Origin: Bacteroidota bacterium
GTDB taxonomy: Bacteria; Bacteroidota; Bacteroidia; Sphingobacteriales; Sphingobacteriaceae
DNA: 64,000 nt
Assembly (NCBI GenBank): GCA_013289045.1
Contig: JABDAU010000006.1
Coordinates: 1 to 64,000 of the forward strand
Direction of reading: 5' to 3'
Under the pieces are notes generated by a model. It saw only the letters and a list, made by a program, of their open reading frames with translations, made no database searches and was not told the DNA's origin. A program made the position numbers and the translations under genes. Position 1 is the first letter of the stretch; each line of letters starts with the position of its first letter. Below are positions 1 through 7,720 of the stretch, one piece after another.

Positions 1-1
1 G

Positions 2-1009
2 CCATCCAGTTTGATCTGCGTTACGCCGGCAATGTTCCTCCCGAGGAATGTATACCTGTTTTACGGCGACAGCAAGATCTTGAACGATAACTACGCCGGT
101 ATAAAACGCTATGTAGATCATATTAACCAGCTTTACCCAACAGGCCTTACCACCTGGGGCCTGGGCGATTGGGCGCCTGTGAAATCAACAACACCGGTTG
201 AGCTGACATCATCAGTTTATTACTATGTGGATGCCAATATATTGGCCAAAACAGCCAAATTATTAGGCAAAAAGGCGGATGCTGACACATACTCGGCGCT
301 GGCGATAAAAATAAGAAGCGCCATTAATACCAAATATCTCAATACACAAACAGGCCGATACGCCGATGGCCATCAAACAGAAGAAGCTGTGCCTTTATAC
401 TGGGGCGTGATACCGGATAACCTGAAAACTAAAGCTGCCGCCATACTTGCCGATTCGGTTGCCGCAAACCACTTCCACCTGGATGTGGGCATATTGGGCG
501 CAAAGGCCATCCTGGGTGCGCTGAGCGATAACGGTCAGGCTGAAACGGCCTACAAACTGGCTTCGCAAGATACCTTCCCATCATGGGGATGGTGGATTGT
601 AAATGGCGCCACCACGCTATACGAAAACTGGAATATCGACAGCAAACGCGACCTTTCGCTCAATCACATCATGTTCGGCGAGATCAGCGCCTGGATGTTC
701 AAGGCTTTGGGCGGTATAAAGGTTGATGAATTTCATCCCGGTTTTAAGCATTTTATAACAGCCCCGCATTTCGAGTTAGCCGATTTTGAATGCTGGCACG
801 ATAGTCCTTACGGCCGTATCATATCCTCGTGGAAAACCAGTGGGCATCAGATCCACTACAAGCTAATAGTTCCGCCAAACTCATCAGCCGACCTTAATCT
901 CTCAGACAGTAATATAAAAGTGTTAAAAATGAACGAGAAAACGGTTACAGGAAACCTATTCAGGTTAGATGCCGGGAAATATGAGTTCGTGTTGCAGAAG
1001 AATGATTAG
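2..1009 (+). CDS. alpha-L-rhamnosidase (GH78), C-terminal part, cut by window edge
   Basis: This is the 3' part of a glycoside hydrolase family 78 enzyme, which removes terminal alpha-L-rhamnose from plant polysaccharides and glycosides. The frame is open to the left edge, so the N-terminal beta-sandwich domains lie outside the window. What remains is the second half of the (alpha/alpha)6 catalytic barrel, with typical segments such as LTTWGLGDWAP and FPSWGWWIVNGATTLYENWN, followed by a C-terminal beta-sandwich that includes GGIKVDEFHPGFKHF. The first few codons match the family less well than the rest, so the exact reading at the very edge is uncertain. The family call is firm and the substrate is inferred from the family. 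It ends about 400 bases before the sensor kinase and is probably the last gene of an upstream degradation cluster. Confidence 0.88.
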   Translation, partial: PSSLICVTPAMFLPRNVYLFYGDSKILNDNYAGIKRYVDHINQLYPTGLTTWGLGDWAPVKSTTPVELTSSVYYYVDANILAKTAKLLGKKADADTYSALAIKIRSAINTKYLNTQTGRYADGHQTEEAVPLYWGVIPDNLKTKAAAILADSVAANHFHLDVGILGAKAILGALSDNGQAETAYKLASQDTFPSWGWWIVNGATTLYENWNIDSKRDLSLNHIMFGEISAWMFKALGGIKVDEFHPGFKHFITAPHFELADFECWHDSPYGRIISSWKTSGHQIHYKLIVPPNSSADLNLSDSNIKVLKMNEKTVTGNLFRLDAGKYEFVLQKND

Positions 1010-1051
1010 ATGTATTAACGACCAAACGACTACTAATCAACTTCTCAGCTA

Positions 1052-1074
1052 AAAATCTACCATTCAGGGGGAAT
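1052..1074. promoter_or_regulatory. palindrome copy 1 (ATCTACC-N5-GGGGGA), candidate operator
   Basis: The sequence ATCTACC, five bases, GGGGGAAT is an imperfect inverted repeat. The same half-sites recur at 1285-1303 and 5265-5285, each preceded by AAA. It lies 3' of the rhamnosidase and about 335 bases before the sensor kinase. Assignment as a binding site for the adjacent NarL-type regulator is inference. Confidence 0.4.
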
Positions 1075-1284
1075 GATCATTATGCGTCATACTCTATTTT
1101 TGAAATGACTCATAAACGTTAACCGTTTCGTTCACGATTTGTCTGAAAATGGCCGTCAGAGAACCGGGGGAAGGATATTTGCTTTGTATCTGTATGTTCG
1201 TCTTCCCCGGGAATATCTGCGGCCTTTTTAGATTCACTGCACCGAAACTTGTAATCTGCTGATGTTCATGCACCTCAATATAAA

Positions 1285-1303
1285 ATCTCCCTATATGGGA
1301 GAT
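1285..1303. promoter_or_regulatory. palindrome copy 2 (ATCTCCC-N5-GGGAGAT), candidate operator
   Basis: This is a perfect inverted repeat with 7-base arms ATCTCCC and GGGAGAT around the spacer TATAT. It sits about 105 bases upstream of the propeller histidine kinase, which fits an operator for autoregulation of the two-component pair. The assignment rests on recurrence and position only. Confidence 0.5.
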
Positions 1304-1372
1304 GACCAGGTATACCTTTACCTGTAGTTTTGTTATCGGATTGACCAGCCGGAAAAAGCGATGAATTGTAGC

Positions 1373-1380
1373 TATTTTTG
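1373..1380 (+). promoter_or_regulatory. -7 box-like element before the sensor kinase
   Basis: TATTTTTG fits the Bacteroidetes primary sigma -7 consensus TAnnTTTG and lies 27 bases before the kinase start codon. No well-spaced -33 TTTG is present, so the promoter may depend on an activator bound at the upstream palindrome. This is a sequence match only. Confidence 0.35.
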
Positions 1381-1407
1381 ATGTTGATGGAAGAGGATGC
1401 TATATAA

Positions 1408-4380
1408 ATGTTTGTAATGCAGCAACATATTACGCTTTTTAATAAAATAGGCCGGCAGTGCTTCCTCATCGCCACTTTTATATTACTGGCCGGGCCGCGC
1501 GTTCTTGCGCAGAGCTATTATTTCCGTCATTACAGTATCGATAAAGGTTTGGTGCAATCGCAGGTGTTGCGCATATTCCAGGATAGCGAAAAATACATGT
1601 GGCTGGGTACCTATGGTGGCGTTTCCCGCTTTGACGGTACCGATTTTACCAATTATACAAGGGTTGACGGGCTTACCGGCGACCTGGTAAATGCCATAAC
1701 GCAGGCCAATGGGCAAATCCTGGTTGAGGACGAATCCGGCGTAACCGGTATAAGGAATGGCCATCTCAAAAATATCCTTAAACTACCCCAGGTAGATTGG
1801 GGGAATTCAAAACAGCTTACTGCCGATGGCTCGGGACGTTTATGGATCATCCGTCGCCGTCAATTGAATATCATTACCGGCAACAAGTTACAACCTGTTT
1901 GGATAACCTCACGGGATGAATGTGTCATGTCGATCGCACTAAACCGGAATGGCAAGCTTTGCGCCTCCATTTACGGCAATGGGATTTATAGGTATGACAA
2001 AGGCAGTTGGACGAAGATCGTAAGCTTTGATGGTGCGGCAAAAGAAATGGGAGTGTTAAGGATGCTTTTTGACCGTTTCAATCCTGCTAAAATATACATG
2101 CTCACACCTTCAAAGTTATATGAGGCTGATGGACAGTCTATTAACGAATACAGGAACCAGGCATTAGATACGTTGAAACGAATGCTCTATTCCGTTGCTC
2201 AGGATCGGCAGGGGAACTTATGGCTGGGAACAGACAAAGGTGCATACTATCTCCGGAAAAATTCCCCTATTTATTTTAATGGCGGTAACGGGTTTTCGAA
2301 TAATACGGTGTATGATATTTATATCGACAGCCAGGATAACGTTTGGCTCGGAACAAATGGTGATGGCTTTTATAAATTTGAAGGGCTTGACCTGGTGAAT
2401 ATCAGCAGGGTAGACGGCAACCCGCTGTCTATGATAATGGATATAGGCCAGGATGAAGCCGGAAATGTGTGGATGGGTACCTACGGCCAGGGCCTTGTGA
2501 AGTTTGACGGGCATAAATATACCGGCCTGCAATTGCCCTCGGCCGAACCGCTTTCAAAATTTGTAGTATCAATTGCTTATAAAAAGGGCCAGCCGGTCCT
2601 GTTTGGAACGCTGTCGGGACTTTGGATGCTCGATAAAGGAAAAATGCGCAATATCGGGCCCGCACATGGCTTTCCTCCTTATATTAATAGGGTAATGTAT
2701 GACGAGGATAATACGATATGGGCGGCATCCTTAAAAGGTGTCTTTTACCTGAAAAAGAATGGCGAATCCGGTTTTGTTAAAGGTATCGAAGGTGATCCCG
2801 AAACGGTTATTCCGGTAGGTAAAGATTCCGTTCTTGTAGGAAAAAGGCACGACATCGTTTTATTGAAAAACGGCGTGATCGACCCTGATTTTAAGTTTGA
2901 TCAGCTTGCAACCAGTACTATCTTATGCCTGTTGCGTTATAAAAACACAGTTATTGGCGGTACTTTAAGCGAAGGTTTATTCTTTATCGACCTTGCCAAA
3001 AAAACTATAAAAAAATACAATACGCATAACGGCCTCCGTACGAATGCCGTTTACAGCCTGCTGGCCGATAGCGATGGTACGATATGGGCAGGTACAGGAA
3101 CTGGTATTGAAAAATTCAGGATCGGGCCCGGTGATCATATTCATTTTATACGGGACCTTACCGCCAATCCCATTATCGAGTTTAACCAGGATGCGATATA
3201 TAAAATACACGGTAAAATATGGGCGGGAGGAACACAAGGCCTTTATATGTTCAATACGGGCCATGCACCGGATGCCGGGATGCAGCGGCCGCAGGTTAAC
3301 TTGGAATCGGTAAGGATCTATGAGCAGGGAACGGGCGCAGCAGGTGTAAATACAATAAACTTACGGGGCAGCGACATTCCCCGGCGGTTAAAATTAAACT
3401 ATAGCAATAAGCACATTACGGTCTCCTACAAAGGCATCTATTACCCCGACCCGGAAAGCGTTTTGTATCAATACAGGTTAAGCGGCCTCGATAAGCAATT
3501 TTCAGTGCCTACCAAGGCCAATATGGTGGATTTTACTTCGCTGCCGCCGGGCGATTACACCTTACAGATAAGGGCCATCGCCGCTAACGGATTATATTCG
3601 CCGGTATGCGAGCTGCCCGTTACCATTTACCCGGCCTTCTACCAAACAGCGTTCTTTTATATACTTTTATTGTTACTGTTTTTGATGTTGGGGATACTCA
3701 TTCAATGGGTCATCAGTTACCGGAAGGTAAAGCAAAATCTGGTACTTGATTCTATAAAGCACCAGGAACAGATCAGGGTAAGGAGGCAAACGTCCGAAGA
3801 TTTTCACGACGATATTGGTAATAAGCTGACTAGGATAGTTGTACTAACAGATATCCTCGAGCGTAAGTCAACTAATCAAAGCCCCGAAATAAAATCTATC
3901 GTTAACCAGCTGAAAGAAAATGCAGCTAACCTGTATTCCGGTGCGCGGGATATACTATGGTCGCTGGACCCTAAAAGCGATGACCTGCAGCAGATCTTAC
4001 TCAAGATAAAAAACATCGCCATCGACATGTTTGGCAATACCGATACTGAAGTGATATTTGACGAGTTCGATGTTGACTATAACAAGTCGCTTCCGCTGGA
4101 ATATAGCCGCAATACGCTGATGATATTTAAAGAGTTGCTTAACAATGTGCTGAAACATGCCCGGGCTTCGAAGGTTATTTTAAAAGCGCGCATTACGCAT
4201 GATGAAGTTGAGCTGATTGTTATTGACGATGGCGTAGGATTTGATGTGGAGGCAGCAAACACGGGCAGGGGCATGTCGAACATCAGGACAAGGGCGGCGA
4301 AGATGCAGGGCAACGTACATATAAACAGCAGCCGGGGGATAGGGACTACTGTGAGATTAAAATTTGGCATTAAAGTTTAA
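1408..4380 (+). CDS. propeller-type sensor histidine kinase (Reg_prop, Y_Y_Y, HisKA_3)
   Basis: This is a membrane sensor of a two-component system. A signal peptide (about residues 10-35, ending VLAQ) precedes a large extracytoplasmic region of two-component-regulator propeller repeats. The repeats are visible as recurrent W(L/M)GT and DxxGxLW-type strands (NVWLGTNGDGFYKF, NVWMGTYGQGLVKF, TIWAGTGTGIEKF). A Y_Y_Y immunoglobulin-like domain spans about residues 670-740, and one membrane helix lies near residues 748-768. The cytoplasmic part has a HisKA_3 dimerisation motif FHDDIGNKLTR with the likely phospho-acceptor His800, then an HATPase domain with ELLNNVLKHA, DDGVGFD and GRGMSNIRTR. A second start at MQQH, three codons later, is possible. 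It is followed 11 bases on by its response regulator. Unlike hybrid PUL sensors it carries no fused receiver or AraC domain. The ligand is unknown; polysaccharide-linked signals are common for the family. Confidence 0.92.
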   Translation: MFVMQQHITLFNKIGRQCFLIATFILLAGPRVLAQSYYFRHYSIDKGLVQSQVLRIFQDSEKYMWLGTYGGVSRFDGTDFTNYTRVDGLTGDLVNAITQANGQILVEDESGVTGIRNGHLKNILKLPQVDWGNSKQLTADGSGRLWIIRRRQLNIITGNKLQPVWITSRDECVMSIALNRNGKLCASIYGNGIYRYDKGSWTKIVSFDGAAKEMGVLRMLFDRFNPAKIYMLTPSKLYEADGQSINEYRNQALDTLKRMLYSVAQDRQGNLWLGTDKGAYYLRKNSPIYFNGGNGFSNNTVYDIYIDSQDNVWLGTNGDGFYKFEGLDLVNISRVDGNPLSMIMDIGQDEAGNVWMGTYGQGLVKFDGHKYTGLQLPSAEPLSKFVVSIAYKKGQPVLFGTLSGLWMLDKGKMRNIGPAHGFPPYINRVMYDEDNTIWAASLKGVFYLKKNGESGFVKGIEGDPETVIPVGKDSVLVGKRHDIVLLKNGVIDPDFKFDQLATSTILCLLRYKNTVIGGTLSEGLFFIDLAKKTIKKYNTHNGLRTNAVYSLLADSDGTIWAGTGTGIEKFRIGPGDHIHFIRDLTANPIIEFNQDAIYKIHGKIWAGGTQGLYMFNTGHAPDAGMQRPQVNLESVRIYEQGTGAAGVNTINLRGSDIPRRLKLNYSNKHITVSYKGIYYPDPESVLYQYRLSGLDKQFSVPTKANMVDFTSLPPGDYTLQIRAIAANGLYSPVCELPVTIYPAFYQTAFFYILLLLLFLMLGILIQWVISYRKVKQNLVLDSIKHQEQIRVRRQTSEDFHDDIGNKLTRIVVLTDILERKSTNQSPEIKSIVNQLKENAANLYSGARDILWSLDPKSDDLQQILLKIKNIAIDMFGNTDTEVIFDEFDVDYNKSLPLEYSRNTLMIFKELLNNVLKHARASKVILKARITHDEVELIVIDDGVGFDVEAANTGRGMSNIRTRAAKMQGNVHINSSRGIGTTVRLKFGIKV

Positions 4381-4391
4381 AAAATACAGCC

Positions 4392-5018
4392 ATGAGAGAT
4401 CTGATCCGGGTTGTCATCGTTGAGGATGATAAGGTTATCAGGAGTGGTTATCACTTCCTGATCAATGATATTGATGGTTATTCGGTTGCAAATTCATATG
4501 AATCGGCCGACGAAGCGCTTAAAAACATTCAGCGGGATGCGCCGGATGTGATCCTGCTGGATATCGATCTGCCGGGCATGAATGGTATTGATGCTATACC
4601 GAAATTTAAAAAACTGCTCCCGCGAACCAGTATATTAATGCTTACGGTTTTTGATGCCGAGAAACAGGTGTTCGAAGCGCTTTGCAACGGCGCTTCGGGC
4701 TATCTCACCAAAGACGCTTCTTCAAGCATAATTATCTCGGCAATAAAAGATGTTTATGAAGGCGGCGGCCCCATGAGCACCAATATAGCCCGAATGGTGA
4801 TAGGCTCTTTTCAAAAAAATACAGATTCCCCGTTGTCCCGGAGAGAGGCACAGGTGCTGGAAATGATTGCACTGGGTAAAAGCCGGAGCCACATTGCAAA
4901 GGAGTTATTTATCGAGTCGGGCACGGTAAAAACCCACATCAAAAACATCTACATGAAGCTTGAGGTAAACTCCAAAGAAGATGCACTTAAAGCCGCCCGC
5001 TCCAAAAAACTGATCTGA
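4392..5018 (+). CDS. NarL/LuxR-family response regulator
   Basis: This cytoplasmic transcription regulator of 208 residues is the evident partner of the kinase just upstream. The receiver domain (about 1-120) has the acidic pocket EDD at 11-13, the phospho-acceptor Asp57 in LLDIDLPGMNG, and the conserved lysine in YLTKDAS. The C-terminal LuxR helix-turn-helix (about 145-205) reads SRREAQVLEMIALGKSRSHI, then IESGTVKTHIKNIYMKL. The two genes are almost certainly co-transcribed. NarL-type regulators bind inverted repeats as dimers, so the palindromes before the kinase and before the VOC gene are plausible targets. Target genes are not otherwise known. Confidence 0.94.
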   Translation: MRDLIRVVIVEDDKVIRSGYHFLINDIDGYSVANSYESADEALKNIQRDAPDVILLDIDLPGMNGIDAIPKFKKLLPRTSILMLTVFDAEKQVFEALCNGASGYLTKDASSSIIISAIKDVYEGGGPMSTNIARMVIGSFQKNTDSPLSRREAQVLEMIALGKSRSHIAKELFIESGTVKTHIKNIYMKLEVNSKEDALKAARSKKLI

Positions 5019-5169
5019 TAAATTTTACCGGCAAATAAGTGCAATTTTCGGCCTTTTTGTGCCAGAAAATGCATTAAATGGTCATTTTCGCATACCCTGC
5101 ATGCATCCCCGGACTTACTTTTGATTCAACTAGTTTTTTCGAACTGATAAGATTAGTTAATAGTTAATT

Positions 5170-5206
5170 AAGGAATTGATACGCGAGGTATTAATTCCTT
5201 TTTTTA
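5170..5206 (+). terminator. intrinsic terminator after the response regulator
   Basis: A 13-bp hairpin (AAGGAATTGATAC / GTATTAATTCCTT, one G-U pair, loop GCGAG) is followed by a run of Ts. It closes the kinase-regulator operon. The rest of the 361-base gap up to the VOC gene holds an AT-rich stretch and the third palindrome. Confidence 0.8.
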
Positions 5207-5264
5207 TGCTATAGCATTTAAATAAAGCCGTTTTCCTGCCAGATTCATTTTCCTTTCTTTTAAA

Positions 5265-5285
5265 ATCTACCCAAATGGGGGAGAT
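5265..5285. promoter_or_regulatory. palindrome copy 3 (ATCTACC-N5-GGGGGAGAT), candidate operator
   Basis: The left half ATCTACC matches copy 1 and the right half GGAGAT matches copy 2. It lies 95 bases before the VOC gene, a distance very similar to that of copy 2 from the kinase. This suggests that the VOC-AraC pair is in the same regulon. Confidence 0.45.
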
Positions 5286-5379
5286 AAAAACATGCCCTTT
5301 ATAATATGTTTGTTACAACTATTAACTGACTTATGGCGACGGGATGTAAATGAACGATTCATAAAGTTAGGTTATTAGG

Positions 5380-5745
5380 ATGAACATTAAATACGTGATG
5401 CTGAGTGTTGATGACATTGATCAGCAGATCGCATTTCTGAACAAAATGGACTACACATATAAGGGTACAGTCCACCTTAAAAATGGTATAACGGGGCATA
5501 TTATGCAACCTCCCGTTTCCATGACCGGCTTTGTGCTGATCAAAGCGGCCGAACACCAGCAAATAGCCACCATTGTGCTGGATTCCGATAACTGTTTAAA
5601 AGACTATCACGAACTGAAAACGAAAGGCGTGCAGTTTTCAGCAAAACCCTATTATTTACCTGCCGGGCTTGCCGCCGATTTCGAAGATAATAACGGAAAC
5701 CATTTCCTGATGATTGAAGAAAGAAATTACGAAGAAGAGGATTGA
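5380..5745 (+). CDS. small VOC (glyoxalase/bleomycin-resistance fold) protein
   Basis: This 121-residue cytoplasmic protein has the vicinal oxygen chelate pattern. It starts with a beta strand and helix (IKYVMLSVDDIDQQIAFLNK), has a mid-protein strand SMTGFVLIKA, and ends with the typical closing strand FEDNNGNHFLMIEE, whose final Glu is a usual metal ligand. The length fits a single two-module VOC unit. The reaction cannot be told from sequence; relatives include isomerases, dioxygenases and resistance proteins. It is separated from the AraC gene by one base, so the two are likely co-transcribed and perhaps under the upstream palindrome. Confidence 0.75.
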   Translation: MNIKYVMLSVDDIDQQIAFLNKMDYTYKGTVHLKNGITGHIMQPPVSMTGFVLIKAAEHQQIATIVLDSDNCLKDYHELKTKGVQFSAKPYYLPAGLAADFEDNNGNHFLMIEERNYEEED

Positions 5746-5746
5746 T

Positions 5747-6613
5747 ATGTATTCCCTGACATTAAAAAACAACAACCGCATAAAACGGATCAGAACGACC
5801 GGCGAAGAAGGCATAAAGCCAAATGAAAACCTTTCATTCCATTTTGTTTTGGATGGTAATGAAGATATTGTGACTAATAATTACAAGGTATCGGTATTCC
5901 CCGATTCATTTTTTTGCCTTAACCCCGGTACGCCGTACACATCGGTAATTAATTCGCCCGCGCCGGCAAATGTCATCTCGCTTAATTATGATCAGCAGTT
6001 TATCCGCGATTTCCTTGCCGGCTGGCAGGTGCCGTCGCGCCAGTTGCTTGATAACCATACGCAGTATGCCGGGTTATCCAATAAAAAATTTATGGAGACC
6101 CTTTATCCTTTTAAGGGCGATATTAAATACACTGTCCTTCACCTTGATACTATTTTATGCGAACATGGGGTAGATGAAATGCTGGTAGACGAATACCTGT
6201 ACCATATCCTGCTCAATTACCACGAGCTATATTATAAGGAAGTATTTGCACGGGAAGAGAAGCTCGATATTTGCAACCGGGCCACCCGCAATGAAATATA
6301 CCGTCGCCTCAACATGGCCAAGGACTACCTGTACTCGAACTATAATCTGGCCATTACTATTGAAGAGGTAGCGCTGCATGCCTGTTTATCGGTTACCCAC
6401 CTCAGGCGCATGTTTAAACAGGCTTATAACATGTCGCCATACCAGTTCCTGCTCCAGATCAGGTTGCGCCGGGCCAAGATGTTTTTGCGGTCGACCGATT
6501 ACCCGGTGAATGAGATCGTAAATATTATAGGCTTTGAGTCGGCGGCCTCGTTTGGCCGTTTGTTCAGGCAGCAGTTTGCTGTTACACCTATGCATTACCG
6601 TAATTCTGCATAA
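5747..6613 (+). CDS. AraC-family transcriptional regulator
   Basis: This 288-residue DNA-binding regulator has a variable N-terminal sensing part (about 1-170, cupin-like strands VSVFPDSFFCLNPGTPYT) and a C-terminal AraC double helix-turn-helix (about 190-288). The latter shows ITIEEVALHACLSVTHLRRMF and EIVNIIGFESAASFGRLFRQ followed by the signature TPMHYR. The ATG one base after the VOC stop was chosen because it has a purine-rich stretch (GAAGAAGAGG) just upstream. An in-frame start 33 bases earlier would overlap the VOC gene. The ligand and targets are unknown; the following DUF2911 gene is a possible target. Confidence 0.9.
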   Translation: MYSLTLKNNNRIKRIRTTGEEGIKPNENLSFHFVLDGNEDIVTNNYKVSVFPDSFFCLNPGTPYTSVINSPAPANVISLNYDQQFIRDFLAGWQVPSRQLLDNHTQYAGLSNKKFMETLYPFKGDIKYTVLHLDTILCEHGVDEMLVDEYLYHILLNYHELYYKEVFAREEKLDICNRATRNEIYRRLNMAKDYLYSNYNLAITIEEVALHACLSVTHLRRMFKQAYNMSPYQFLLQIRLRRAKMFLRSTDYPVNEIVNIIGFESAASFGRLFRQQFAVTPMHYRNSA

Positions 6614-6729
6614 CGGGCTATGCTTTTAAAAATTCGCCATGTTTAAATTAAAACAAACCTTAGCAGGATGTTGTACTTAAAATAACACTAAACCAAATCG
6701 ATATAATTAACTATTAATTTCAAACAAAG

Positions 6730-7251
6730 ATGAAACGATCAATTATCAACAAATCATTCGGCCTTTTTCTTTTTATGCTTTTGGGCGTAACAACTGCCTT
6801 TGCGCAGGAAAGTCCCCGCGAAACAGTAACCGGTATGGCCGGCGGCGCAAAAATTACAATTGGCTATGGAGCGCCTTCTGTGCGCGGCAGGAAGATATGG
6901 GACGGCCTGGTGCCTTATGGCAAGATTTGGCGTACCGGCGCTAATCCGGTAACCGAAATTACCCTGAGCAAGGATGTACACATACAGGGGAAGCTTTTAC
7001 ACGCGGGCAAATACAGCATCTTCACTGTTCCGAATGCAAATGAGTGGAAAATTATTTTCAACTCGCAAACCGGGCAATGGGGAATTAAAGACGATGGTTC
7101 TGCAAATGATGATCCGTCAAAAGATGTATTGACTGTTACAGCTAAGCCCATGAAATCAACCAAGTTTCATGAACAGATGACCTTTGCAATTGACAGTAAA
7201 GGATTTGCACTATTGTGGGAAAACCTGGCAGTGCCCGTTGCGGTTAACTGA
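6730..7251 (+). CDS. DUF2911 family exported protein
   Basis: This 173-residue protein has a signal peptide ending TTAFAQ (about residue 26), so it is periplasmic or secreted. The mature part matches DUF2911, with the hallmark GAPSVRGRKIWDGLVPYGKI, then WRTGANPVTEI, and further on GKYSIFTVP and WENLAVPV. The family is common in Bacteroidetes and has no established biochemical function. The gene stands alone behind the AraC regulator, with its own leader and a strong terminator after it. Confidence 0.88.
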   Translation: MKRSIINKSFGLFLFMLLGVTTAFAQESPRETVTGMAGGAKITIGYGAPSVRGRKIWDGLVPYGKIWRTGANPVTEITLSKDVHIQGKLLHAGKYSIFTVPNANEWKIIFNSQTGQWGIKDDGSANDDPSKDVLTVTAKPMKSTKFHEQMTFAIDSKGFALLWENLAVPVAVN

Positions 7252-7276
7252 TCAACTGTATAAAATACGGAAGTTT

Positions 7277-7312
7277 AAACGCCCGGCAATACACATTGCC
7301 GGGCGTTTTTTT
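7277..7312 (+). terminator. strong intrinsic terminator after DUF2911
   Basis: A perfect 13-bp hairpin (AACGCCCGGCAAT / ATTGCCGGGCGTT) with a short loop is followed by a T tract. It lies 26 bases after the DUF2911 stop. Confidence 0.93.
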
Positions 7313-7338
7313 GTTGTAGCCGATCCTGAAGAAGTTTT

Positions 7339-7442
7339 GTCATTTTACTTAAAATGACGGTTTTAACATATTAAAAAGGTCGGTTTCGCATATCCGAAGG
7401 TCAGTTAAACTTTTAAAATTACAGTTTAACAAATTTTAACTG
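7339..7442. repeat. inverted repeats in the leader region of the first susC
   Basis: The 448-base gap before the first SusC gene has no gene. It holds a perfect hairpin GTCATTTT-ACTT-AAAATGAC (7339-7358) and a wider interrupted inverted repeat CAGTTAAA (7402-7409) / TTTAACTG (7435-7442) with internal GTTTAAC copies. A further short repeat GGATGC/GCATCC is at 7627-7646. They may be operator or leader structures; their role is unknown. Confidence 0.45.
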
Positions 7443-7720
7443 ATCATGCTTAATAAAACCTCCCGACCACCGTAAATCCTGTGCGGAAATACTCATTTCA
7501 AACGCACCAGCCCCATATTTTTTGATTCAAAAAGTCAGTACGCAGCAAAATATTACGCTCATATTTTGTTTGGGTTTTTGCCTGTAAAGAAAATTCTATG
7601 CTATGAAAACGAAGTATTAAACCGATGGATGCAGATCGTCGCATCCCTGCACTTTCGTGTTAAAAAACGACGCTTAACATAATTAACTATCTCGCTTATA
7701 TGATTTTAATAAAAAATATT

